Source of the DNA: Corydoras sp. C115 | Lineage: Eukaryota; Chordata; Actinopteri; Siluriformes; Callichthyidae | Direction: 5' to 3' | Assembly (NCBI GenBank): GCA_019802505.1 | Contig: JAFMOC010000006.1 | Span: 1,475,001 to 1,539,000 of the forward strand | DNA: 64,000 nucleotides | Translations under genes and position numbers: made by a program | Notes under the pieces: model-generated | What the model was told of the DNA's origin: nothing | Database searches by the model: none | Seen by the model: only the letters and a program-made list of their open reading frames with translations | Part shown: piece by piece, positions 44,419 to 55,000 of the stretch | Layout: every line of letters begins with the position of its first letter | Position numbering within the stretch: the stretch's first letter is position 1

Positions 44419-47400
44419 TCGACAGTGAAGTTTGGGGTCCTGTCGAGTCCTACCCACAAACCCCAATCTCGTCACCTGTGCCTACCCGCGGTGTTCCTTC
44501 TGCCTGACCACAGCCAGTCGGTCAATGTCCTCATAGATTCTGGGGCAGAGGAGAATCTAGTTGACATTGACTTCACGTTGCAAACAGGCTTACCACTATC
44601 TCCATTGTCCTCTCCTCTCTACCCTGTCGCCTTAGACGGCAGACGTCTCTCCCCCATCACCCATCGTACCCAACCAGTCTGCCTGCTTATCGATGACAAT
44701 CATAGGGAAGAGATAAATTTCTCTGTGTTTCAATCCCCTGATACCCCAGTTGTCCTAGGTTTCCCCTGGTTGCAAACTCATAACCCCCACTTGGATTGGG
44801 TTCAGGCTAGGGTCCTCACGTGGGGGGTTCCCTGCCATTCCTCCTGCCTTCGTGTGGCAGTACCCACCAGTAATGTACCTGAGGGGGACCACCACGCCAC
44901 GGTGGATCTCTCCCTAATTCCGGAGGTTTACCATGACCTGGGGGAGGTATTCTCCAAGGACAGGGCCCGTCAGCTTCCACCTCATAGATCCTATGATTGC
45001 GCTAGTAGAAATAATGAAACTTGTGTTTTATTGAATGAATATGGTTTGCACTATGTCATGTTTGGTATGCATATGATCATCTTCTAAAGGTGCTTATTTA
45101 TGTACAAGGTATACATTGCTAGGTTGGGTTATAGTAGATTTATGAAACGTAACAGATTTCTGGAATACTGTAGCCTCTGTTTTAGCATAAGAACAGATGG
45201 TCTGCAGGAGAAACTCCTTTGTATTTCAAATGACAATCAGCATGAAGCATCACACCTATGACATCTCACAAACAATGCAGCTCACTACACATCAGTCTCA
45301 GCCAATACCATTTGTCCCTAAAACCGGGTTTAAGCTGGTTTCCACATCCTGATGACTTGGTCCCATTAGCATATTAATTGAACGAAGAATCCTGGCTCCT
45401 AGCCTTATTAACATCAAAAGAATCAAAGGTTCATGTGGATATAAAAGGATGTAACAGGCAAACTCTCTCTCTTCTCTTGGGCTCATCATTTGGTCTCCTG
45501 GTCTAGCTCTGGCCAGTGCTGCAGCTGGGCCCTGCTCTGCTTGGTTGGCCTGGTCAGGCTCTGCTTAACCTAGGCCTGCCTTGCTTTGCTCGGCCCAGCG
45601 GGCTCTTGGTTCCGGTATCTTTCCAGCGTTCGGGTAACACGTAAGTTTGTACCTAAAGGGGGCGTTCATGTACTATTAGTGTAACTTGTATTTTAACGTG
45701 TTCAGTAATTCTAGTAATCTTTGTGTTCTGTATTAATTTTTGTAATAAATACTGTTATTACTTTAACCTAAGTCTCCAGTTAATCTTTTAAGGCTGGAGT
45801 TTAAGGGGTAATTTATTTCACACTAAATGGTGTATATTGAGGAGCTATAAGCAATATAGCATCTGTCCATGTATTATAAAAGCCTCTGACAGAATTAAGA
45901 GTTCTGCATGCTTACAGAATACCTCTGAGTCAGATATAGCTTACAGTTTAATACAAATATCTTTGGAGTCAGATATTTCACACAACAGAACACACATTAA
46001 ACCTTCGACCGTCTCTCATTCTCTGTAATTGGTAATGGGACGTGGAGGACTTTATTAATACCCAAAAAGTCCTACACGCTATTGATCTGTTGCCCGGTGC
46101 TCCTCTCCCATCCAGTCGTCTGTACCCCTTATCTCGCCCTGAGAGGGAGGCAATGGAGAAGTACATTACCGAGTGTCTGGCCACGGGGTTAATCCGACCT
46201 TCCACCTCCCCTGTAGGGGCCGGGTTTTTCTTCGTAGCTAAGAAAGACGGCACCCTACGGCCCTGCATTGACTTTAGGGGACTGAACAACATCACAGTCC
46301 CCTACAAATACCCTCTGCCGCTTACATCCTCCGTGTTTGAGTCTCTGCAGGGAACCGCTATTTTTTCTAAACTTGACCTACACAATGCTTATCACCTGAT
46401 CCGCATATGTAAAGGGGATGAGTGGAAGACGGCCTTTAACACCCCTAGTGGTCATTATGAGTACCGCGTGGTTCCGTTCGGTCTCAAAAACGCCCCCGCG
46501 GTATTTCAAGCCCTAGTCAATGACGTGCTCAGGGACTTCCTCGATCGGTTTGTGTTCGTTTATCTTGATGATATTTTGATTTTTTCGCGTAGTTTAAAGG
46601 AGCATGTCCAACACGTACGCCAGGTCCTAAATCGATTGCTGCAGAACAGACTTTTTGTAAAAGCAGAGAAATGTAGCTTTCACCAGCAGTCTGTAGCCTT
46701 CCTGGGGTTTGTGGTGTCTCCAGGGGCCATCAAGCCCGACTCCGAGAAGATCCGGGCGATCTGCGAATGGCCATGTCCAACCTCCCGGACCAAGCTGCAA
46801 CGGTTCCTAGGCTTCGCCAACTTCTATCGCTGCTTCATCCGGAATTATAGCACCATCACCAACCCCTAACGGCCCTCACGTCCGTCAAGGTACCATTCCG
46901 GTGGACGGCGGAGGCCCAAGCAGCCATGGACCTTCTCAAGACCTTGTTCACCTCAGCCCCCATCCTTGTTCAACCAGACCCTGCCAAACAGTTCATCGTG
47001 GAAGTCGATGCCTCTAGCACAGGAGCAGGAGCTGTGCTTTCCCAACGCACCGACGAGGGCCGCCTTCATCTATGTGCCTTTTTCTCTAGGAAGTTCTCTC
47101 CCACGGAAAGAAATTATGATGTAGGCAACCGGGAACTCCTCGCTGTGAAATTGGCCCTGGAGGAATGGCGTCACTGGCTGGAGGGGGCTGAACAACCATT
47201 CGTTGTATGGACTGACCGCAAGAACCTGGCGTACATACAAACAGCTAGGAGACTGAACTCTCGGCAGGCACGGTGGGCTCTGTTTCTTGGACGCTTTAAT
47301 TTTATAATCACATACCGACCCGGTTCTCGTAATGCCAAGCCGGATGCCTTGTCGCAGCTCTTCTCTCCGGAAGAGTCCATGCCGTGTAATGACACTATCT

Positions 47401-47475
47401 TACCCCCAGTTGTGTACTCGCAGGTGTCTCCTGGGAGGTCCAGAAGACCGTCGAGAGGGAACTGCTCAAGGACCC
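44419..47475 (+). pseudogene. pol: Element D Pol (protease, RT, RNase H), split
   Basis: Aspartic protease (NVLIDSGAEENLVD) runs to the RT N-terminus (ARQLPPHRSYDCA), where the 45004-46076 insertion interrupts. RT resumes at 46081 with SKLDLHNAYHLIRI and VYLDDILIFS, so both catalytic motifs are present. A 1-nt loss near 46866 shifts the frame; RNase H follows (FIVEVDASSTGAGAVLSQ, VWTDRKNL, SRQARWALF). At 47476 LTR sequence replaces integrase. Confidence 0.88.
45004..46076 (+). repeat. Solo LTR-like insertion inside element D pol (1,073 bp)
   Basis: Flanked by 4-bp duplications cgct (45000-45003, 46077-46080). Removing it with one duplication restores an uninterrupted RT frame. Ends read AGTAG...CTACA, one base off TGTAG...CTACA. 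TATA (GGATATAAAAGG, about 45440) and AATAAA (about 45745) are in LTR order. It has no coding region. Confidence 0.7.
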
Positions 47476-47695
47476 GGAGCCCACGGTTTGGAACACGGCC
47501 GCTGATGTCAACACCGCGCTGCCGCTACGTCACGCCGCCTGCTCAGTGTTCCGTGTTTTCCGCCAGCGTGAACTCTAACACACGCCGCTCCACGATTGTT
47601 GTGAGAAATAATAAACTGTGTTGTCTATACCTCTGCTCCAGACTGATTAGTTCCGAGTAGTGGATCCAACGCGCTCCGGTCTATCGACCATCACA
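47476..47695 (+). repeat. Element D 3' LTR, 5' part missing
   Basis: Matches 43172-43391 nearly base for base; about 290 bp at its start are deleted together with integrase. The join is at GGAGCCC. Confidence 0.9.
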
Positions 47696-48224
47696 GATGC
47701 TCCTTCTAAGTTCTTCTTTGCTCGATGCTGAATTGCCGATCGAAGAGGTGCATGAAGGCCTGCACGGGATGGACAATTACAGAGCTCCTGGCATTGATGG
47801 TCTCCCTGTCGAATTCTACAAGGTGTTGTGGTCAGTGCTGGGTGAGGACGTGCTGGATGTGCTGAAGGAAAACATAAGGGAAAAATTGATAATATATTTT
47901 TAATCAGGGATATTTTAGAGATCTCCAGACTGCTACAATTGAAAACTGGTCTCGTGTTTTTAGATCAGGAAAAGGCAGAGTAGAACACGAGCATATGTGG
48001 AAGGTCTGGAGACCTTCGGTTTTAACACTGGTTTTATAAACATGGTAAAGGTGCTTTATTGAGAGTGTACTGAAAGTTAACAGTGGTATATGTGCTCCTT
48101 TTAAGGTACAGTGAGGTATTAGATGTTGCACTGTCTGGTATGTTATACATGATGTCCGTCGAACTTCTGCTCTGCATTTTAAGAAAACAAATCTCTGGTC
48201 TTCATATAACACAAACCAATGCAA

Positions 48225-48281
<57 letters not shown>

Positions 48282-49559
48282 AGTATACGCATATGACCCT
48301 GGTGGATGATTTTCACACAGAACAATGTGAAAATTTTAACTGCTGTTTTAAAGGATTTTAGCATTTTATCATTTGCCAAAGTGAACTGGAGTAAAAGTGA
48401 AGCAGTTTTAATCGGAGATTGGAATGGTGGAGGACCTGCACTTGAGGGACTGAGGGACTGTCATGGAGGTTTTAAATACATCGGAGTACACTTGAGAGGC
48501 AGCAAGTGTCTAAAAAAGAACTGGGAGAGCATTATTGAAAAAGTAAAAGGAGATCTTGACAGATGGACATGGCTAGTACCTCAGAGGTCGTATCGGGGAT
48601 GAGTACTAGTCATTAACAACCTCACTGCCTCTTTCCTGTGGAACAAATTAATGTGTGTGGATCCTCCACCTAACCTTTTAGCCAAGATCCAAGCAATGCT
48701 GGTGAACTTTTTATGGGACCGACTGCACTGAATTCCTTAGGCTGTCCTCTACCTGCCGAAAGAGGAAGGAGGACAAGGGCTGGTTCACCTGGCCAGCAGG
48801 ACCACTGATTTCAGGCTGCAATACCTACAAAGACTCCTCTTTTGGCCCCAAGAAACTTGTATGAAGAGCAGTGGCATACAGGATTCTACAAACCATGAGT
48901 AGACTGGGTCTGGACAGAACCTTGTTTTTAATGAACCCTAACGCTCTGAACAACATTTTATCATGCACCTTTTAAGATTTTAGGTTTTTAACATGACTAT
49001 AAAAGGTGATCTGCTCCTGCACTGCCTCTTGGAGGAACCCATTGTGTTTGGATCTGGACTGGACATCCAACCCTTTTCTTTGTTGCACAGCACACCATCA
49101 CCCCTAAACTGGAGGACTGCCAGGAGTCCCTACGGGACTACGTTAGGAAACCAGGCATGGACCTGAGTTCAGCCACGGGGAGCTAGTGTACTGGTTCACA
49201 ACAGGAAAAAACATTAATAGATATAGAACTGACACACACTGGAAAGAGGTATTAGGCATTGGTGGTGATGTAAGACCAGAGTGGAGAGCACTTTATAAAC
49301 CACTGTTAACTAAGTGGGTGGGGGACCACCAGTGGAGGATCCTTCATGGTATTATATGGTAAATGCTTTTATTTCTGTTTTAAATCCTGCTATCGTTGAC
49401 CAATGTCATTATTGTCACCTGAGGGAAACACTTTTTTAAAACTGTTTAAGACTAAGTCCGTTATTTATCATTTAAAAAATTCTTAATGTTATATTTATGC
49501 CAGAAGTTTTTATCCTTAGTTTTAAATATGTCAAAAAACAGAAATTCAAGTGTCAACTG
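47696..49559 (+). pseudogene. LINE-1 ORF2, reverse transcriptase to C-terminal region
   Basis: GIDGLPVEFYKVLWSVLGED begins the RT; an RDILEISRLLQLKTGLVFLD-type motif lies near 47905-47970. The YADD region is replaced by a (TG)n expansion at 48229-48279. The thumb region (VNWSKSEAVLIGDWNGG, KYIGVHLRGS) is recognisable in other frames. Confidence 0.78.
48229..48279. repeat. (TG)n microsatellite
   Basis: Perfect TG run expanded from a short TG stretch that is also present in LINE-3 (59712-59724). Confidence 0.95.
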
Positions 49560-49928
49560 GGCGGCATGGTGGCTTAGTGGTTTGCACGTTCGCCTCTCAG
49601 CACTAGGTATTCCCGGTTCGAATCCCCATCTGGGTGGCGTTTCCATGTTCTCCCCGTGTCCGTGTGGGTTTCCTCCAGGTTCTCCGGTTTCCTCCCACAG
49701 TCCAAAAACATGGATCAAGTTAATTGAGTTCTCCAAATTGCCCCATGTAGAATGTGTTTGTGTGTGTGTCTGTGTGTGTGAGTGTGTGCCCAGCTATAGA
49801 TTGGCGCCCTGTCCTGGGTGTATCTGCCCAGCGCCCGATACGTTCTTCCCTGGATGGGCATGGGGAACCCCCCCCCCCGCGACCCTAATATAGGATAAAG
49901 CGTAGGATAATGAATGAATGAATGAATG
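49560..49928 (+). mobile_element. tRNA-derived SINE, ATGA-tailed family, copy 8
   Basis: Sits in LINE-1 with duplications aagtgtYaactg at 49548-49559 and 49929-49940 (one mismatch). Confidence 0.9.
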
Positions 49929-49940
49929 AAGTGTTAACTG

Positions 49941-50182
49941 CTGAATTATATTTTAGGACAGAGCAATATGGCAGTATACATCAGCAGAAAAAACAAAGTT
50001 GCAAATACAGCAGACTGATGTTGTTAGAACATTCTGCCGACTGATCAAATCCAGAATTTTAATAGATTAAACTTTTTATAAATGTATGAATGACATTTAA
50101 CCCCATTTAACCTAAATGGTGTACTCTGTTGTAGATGACAAGCTTTGCATCACACCAGTTTTTACCTAAAATATGTAGTTAT
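49941..50182 (+). pseudogene. LINE-1 ORF2 C-terminus
   Basis: Matches the LINE-3 end (MAVYISRKNK..., FTPVFT-like) and stops at the L2 insertion. Confidence 0.7.
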
Positions 50183-51382
50183 GAGATTCTACTGTCCACT
50201 CTATTAGAATTAGAGGTTTTTCTGGTACAACACATGAATGGTTTCGATCCTATCTAACGGGCAGGACCTTCAAAGTGTCATGTAATGGATAGATGTCTAA
50301 CTCTCACCAACTACTTACTGGTATTCCTCAAGGCTCTGTAATTGGTCCTCTCCTCTTTTCATTATACGTACATGACATCACTGGACACATCACTGGTCAT
50401 TCAGGCACATGGTTTTTCTTACCACTGCTATGCTGATGAGACTAGTTTCATTTTTCTTTTGCCCCTGACGACACTAGGATCTCAAATCAGATATCTGCCT
50501 GCCTCAACAACATATCTGTTTAGATGAGGCCCATCATCTCAAATTATATTTTGCAAAAACAGAGCTTCTCATAATCCTAGATAAACCCTCAATCTATCAC
50601 GACCTGACCTTCCAAATTGACGGCTCCACAATCTCTCCAACCGATTCGGCCTGTAACCTTGGTTTCACCATTGACTCCCATCTTAAAATCTCTAATCAGG
50701 TCACTAAAACTGTCCGTTCCTGCAGATTCCTTCTTTATAACATCAGGAAGATCAGACCTTTCTTGAATGAACATGGTACTCAGCTGTTAGTTCAAGCCCT
50801 CATCCTATGCTGGCTTGAATATTGTAATATGTTGCTTGCTAGTCTCCCTGCATCCACAATTAGGCCTCTACAACTAATTCAGAACTCTGCAGCCCAACTT
50901 GTATTCAACCAGCCCAAGTGAACTTATTTCTCTCCATTGGCTCCCTGTACCTGCTCGAATTCCATACAAGTCACTGACTATGGCCTATAGGACCATTTCT
51001 GGATTTGCCCCCTCTTACCTTTACTCTATCTTTTTAAAATACACTCCAGCTCATTTACTTCGCTCTAGCAATGATTGTCGCCTGGTGATTCCACCTCACT
51101 GAGGAGGTTTTACTCTTACTCTGTGGCGTTCACCACTGCAAAATGGTAGAGCGATCTTCCCAACTCTGTCCGGAAGGCAGTCACTTGGCATTTTTAAGAA
51201 ACTACTGAAGAAGATCTTTTTAACAAACACTTGTTGTAGAAAAAAAGCAGGGTGCAGGATCAGATAACTATCAGGTTTGATAATTCTACAGTGTAGCTGG
51301 TTTTCTTGATAACTACTGACTTGTATTGTTCTCATTTGTAAGTCGTTTTGGATAAAAGCATCTGGTAAATGACTAAATGTAA
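50183..51382 (+). mobile_element. L2-like LINE, 5'-truncated
   Basis: Flanked by duplications atgtagttat (50173-50182, 51383-51392). Fragments: PLLFSLYVHDI-like RT text, a degraded YADDT (about 50425), SLHWLPVPARIPYKSLTMAY, ISGFAPSYLYSIFLKYTPAH and a 3' end GTAAGTCGTTTTGGATAAAAG. Multiple stops. Confidence 0.85.
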
Positions 51383-51460
51383 ATGTAGTTATTTATTTAT
51401 CAATATATTTTTTTCTGCACTATGTAACTTAATTTTGGTAAAATAAAGTGTTGTTAACAG

Positions 51461-51466
51461 TCTCTT

Positions 51467-51523
<57 letters not shown>
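51461..51523. repeat. (TC)n microsatellite between LINE-1 and LINE-2
   Basis: Over 50 bp of CT dinucleotides; LINE-1 ends on its left and LINE-2 begins on its right. Confidence 0.95.
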
Positions 51524-51526
<3 letters not shown>

Positions 51527-51743
51527 AGCGGAAGTGAGTGTGTGAGTGAGTGGATGCAGCTGAGTCAATGGGAGTGTGAGAGCGATTTTGGAGCGTTTTT
51601 CTAACTTTTTCTATCTTTCCGGTACTGTGCTGGACTGAATATTTAATTATTATACTGCTGGGGGGTGAGGGGTTTTGTAGTTAGTGCGGGGAGGGGGGCT
51701 ATTTTGGGGTTGATCGCCGGTTGCCGGCGTTGTGCCGGTCGCC

Positions 51744-52062
51744 ATGGCGGCGATAGACAAAAGTAAACTGGGGAAACTGACGCGTCGGCATGGGATTCGG
51801 ATTGCACCGGAGATAAGGTGCTCAGTGGAGGACTGTGTTTTGGCAGTGGGAGATGTTGTGAACTGTAGCAGCGTTTTGGCTGCATCTAGAATGAACAGCG
51901 CTGTTGTAATTTTTTTGGAAAGCATTGAAAAGGTAAACATCGTAGTACAATCTGGAGTGGTGATAAAGGACACGTTTACACCGGTAATGCCCCTTGTTAG
52001 ACCAGCTAAGAGAATCACGATCTCAAATGTCCCACCTTTCATGACTGAAAGAAAAATATTTC
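51744..52062 (+). pseudogene. LINE-2 ORF1, N-terminal part only, joined in frame to ORF2
   Basis: Begins MAAIDKSKLGKLTRRHG and reaches KRITISNVPPFMTERKIF. In LINE-3 the same point (NVPPF) continues into the RNA-binding and zinc-knuckle part of ORF1. Here that part is deleted and the frame stays open into ORF2, giving a 1,416-residue reading frame overall. ORF1 products normally bind RNA; this one keeps only about 110 residues. Confidence 0.75.
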
Positions 52063-52091
52063 TGCTTGCTTGTTTTCTTATTTATTTTATT

Positions 52092-55000
52092 ATGAATAAG
52101 ATAAAAGTGGGCTCACTAAATATAAATGGTGCAAGAGATAGCTTAAAAAGGGCGATGGTATATGAGTTGACAAGACAAAAAGGTATTGACATAATGTTAA
52201 TACAAGAAACTCATAGTGATGTAAAAAATGAAGTTGAATGGAAGAAAGAATGGGAAGGTGAAGTTTTTCTTAGTCATATGAGTTCTACAAAGGGTGGGGT
52301 GGCTATTCTTTTTGCGAAAAATCTCAAACCAACGTCTTGTGAAAGTGAAGAAGTTATAAATGGTAGATGTATAACCGTACGGGTTAAACTAGAACATTTT
52401 AAAATTGTTATTGTTAATGTGTATGCTCCAACAAATGGTGGTGACAGAGTAACCTTCTTACATAATGTTAGTACATCACTGCAGAATTGCAGTACTGATG
52501 ATTATTTGTTTGTTGGGGGTGATTTTAACTGTACTGAAGACGACAATATAGACAGAAATCACATTGAACCACATGCCCCATCACAGCGTGCACTCCGAGA
52601 ATTGGTCAGAGCTCGTGAGTTGTATGATGTATGGAGGGTTTTTAATCTCAATACTAAGCAATACACATGGGCTCATGCAAGAGATGGTTTTATGTCACTG
52701 GCGAGGCTGGACAGAATCTATTGTTTTAAACACCAACTTAACATTGTTAAAGAGTGTTTTATTTCACCTGTGGGGTTTTCGGACCACAGTTTGATTTTAG
52801 TTTCAGTTTTTATCGCAAATATTAGACCGAAAAGTGCTTACTGGCATTTTAACACTTCTCTGTTAAACAATATTAATTTTAAACGTGTTTTTATAGAGTT
52901 CTGGAATTCTTTTAAAATACAGAAATGTCAGTTCGGTAACCTTCGTGAATGGTGGGACTATGGTAAGGTTGAAATACAACAACTCTGTAAACAGTACACC
53001 TATAATAACTCAAGGCACATTGCAGAATCAATGAGAACATTAGAAAATGAAATAATTCAGTTGCAAAACATAGTTGCAACTGGGGACCAAAGTCATGCCC
53101 CAATTCTTAGATCAAAAACTTCTGCACTAAATGACTTGTTGGGCATCCGGGCACAGGGGGTTCTGGTCCGATCGCGTTACCAGAACTTAACGCAGATGGA
53201 TGCCCCGTCTAAGTTTTTCTTTGGTCTAGAAAGAAAGAATGGTCAGAGTCGCATCATTCACTCTCTATGCTCTGAAGAAGGACTGGAGCTGACAGAGCCT
53301 GCTGACATAAGGAGCAGGGCTGTACGATTCTATAATAAACTGTACAGAAGTGAGTACCGTAATAATGAAGAAATTAACAATGGTTTTTATGCAGATCTAC
53401 CTAAGGTCCCTGAATTTTCACGTGAAAAGCTGGAACGGCCTCTGTGTGAGCAAGAGCTCTATAATGCCCTACGGGGCATGAAGGGGGGCACTGCCCCAGG
53501 CATTGATGGCATTCCAGTGGAGTTTTATAAGACCTTTTGGATGGAGCTGGGAACCGATTTTCTAGCTGTGCTCAATGAGAGCTTGGATGAGGGGTCTCTA
53601 CCATTGAGTTGCAGGAGGGATGTGGTCACACTTCTGCCTAAGGCCGGTAATCTGCAGGACATAAAAAATTGGAGGCCTGTAAGTCTCCTCTGTACAGACT
53701 TAAAAATTTTCACGAAGACTCTGTCAAATAGACTAGGAAATGTAATGGGGCAAGTTATTCATGTAGACCAGACCTACTGTGTACCTGGAAGGTCCATTAG
53801 GGACAACATTCACCTTATTAGAGGTGTATTGGACAGTTCTAAGGCTTTGGGGCTTGACCTAGGCCTGGTCTCAATTGATCAAGAAAAGGCTTTTGACAGA
53901 ATTGAACATCAGTATCTCTGGAATACTCTTAAAGCTTTTGGTTTTGGCCCAGTTTTTATGAATATGGTTAAGATAACATATCAAAACATTGAAAGTATGT
54001 TAAAAATAAATGGGGGATTAAGTGCTCCATTTAAGGTCGGACGTGGCATACGTCAAGGATGTGCTATGTCAGGCATGTTATACTCGCTTGCCATTGAACC
54101 ACTGCTAAGTAGACTCCGTACAAAGACTGAAGGGGTAATTTTAAGTAAAAATAACCCATATCGGTATCATTTATCAGCTTATGCAGATGATGTTATAATT
54201 ATAGTTAACACACAATATGATATTGACAGTTTGGTTTCTAGTATTCAGGATTTTGGTTTTATTTCATCAGCAAGGGTCAACTGGGAAAAAAGTGAAGCCT
54301 TAGCTGTGGGGCACTGGAAAACGGGGCTGCCAGTTTTACCAGGAAACATGACATGGAAGACAGGGGGTATAAAGTACCTGGGGGTGTACCTTGGGGATGA
54401 GACTACACAGATGAAGAATTGGGAGGGTGTGGTAGAGAAAATGGCTGGTCGGTTGGCGCGGTGGAAATGGATACACAGACAACTGTCATTTAAGGGAAGA
54501 GTGCTTGTTATTAATAACTTAGTAGCATCAGTATTATGGCACAGGCTATCTTGTATTGACCCACCAGTTGGACTACTGTCAAAGATACAGGCCATACTAG
54601 TAGATTTTTTTTGGGACAAACTCCATTGGATTCCTAAGGCCGTGCTTTTTCTCCCAAAAGAAGAGGGCGGACAGGGCTTAGTGCATCTTGAGAGCAGAAG
54701 GGCATCTTTTCGTGTAAAGTTTGTACAAGATTTCCTTACTGGCCCTGCTGATTTAGTATGGCGAAAGGTTACCTGTTCTACCCTACAAAAAGTGGAGGGA
54801 CTGGGAATGGATACTGCCTTGTTTTTAATGGATTATAAACAACTACGCTTAGAAGGACTACCAGTTTTTTATCGTGGAATTTTTAAACTGTGGGGACTTT
54901 TTAAAAAACAACAATTAGACACCTCACTTTTTTGGCTGCTGGAGGAACCGCTCATTAAAGGCGCACGGTTGGATGTATCAAGTGAAAGGTTTCCTGGACT

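Larger units (their letters stand above)
42880..47695 (+). mobile_element. Gypsy element D (sushi-type), internally deleted and itself invaded
   Basis: Ends TGTTATGTG...CCATCACA with perfect 5-bp duplications gatgc at 42875-42879 and 47696-47700; the LINE reading frame resumes exactly after them. Order: 5' LTR, gag, protease, RT, RNase H, then a jump into the middle of the 3' LTR at 47476. Integrase is missing. A 1,073-bp insertion sits at 45004-46076. Confidence 0.92.
41579..51460 (+). mobile_element. LINE-1: Tx1-like L1-group LINE, degraded, with nested insertions
   Basis: Its own sequence is 41579-42879, 47696-49559, 49929-50182 and 51383-51460. The insertions are gypsy D (42880-47695), a SINE (49560-49928) and an L2 LINE (50183-51382). 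It shares the 5' end (GGCATTGAG.GGTAGAGCAG) and ORFs with LINE-3 and ends just before a (TC)n array. Confidence 0.85.
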
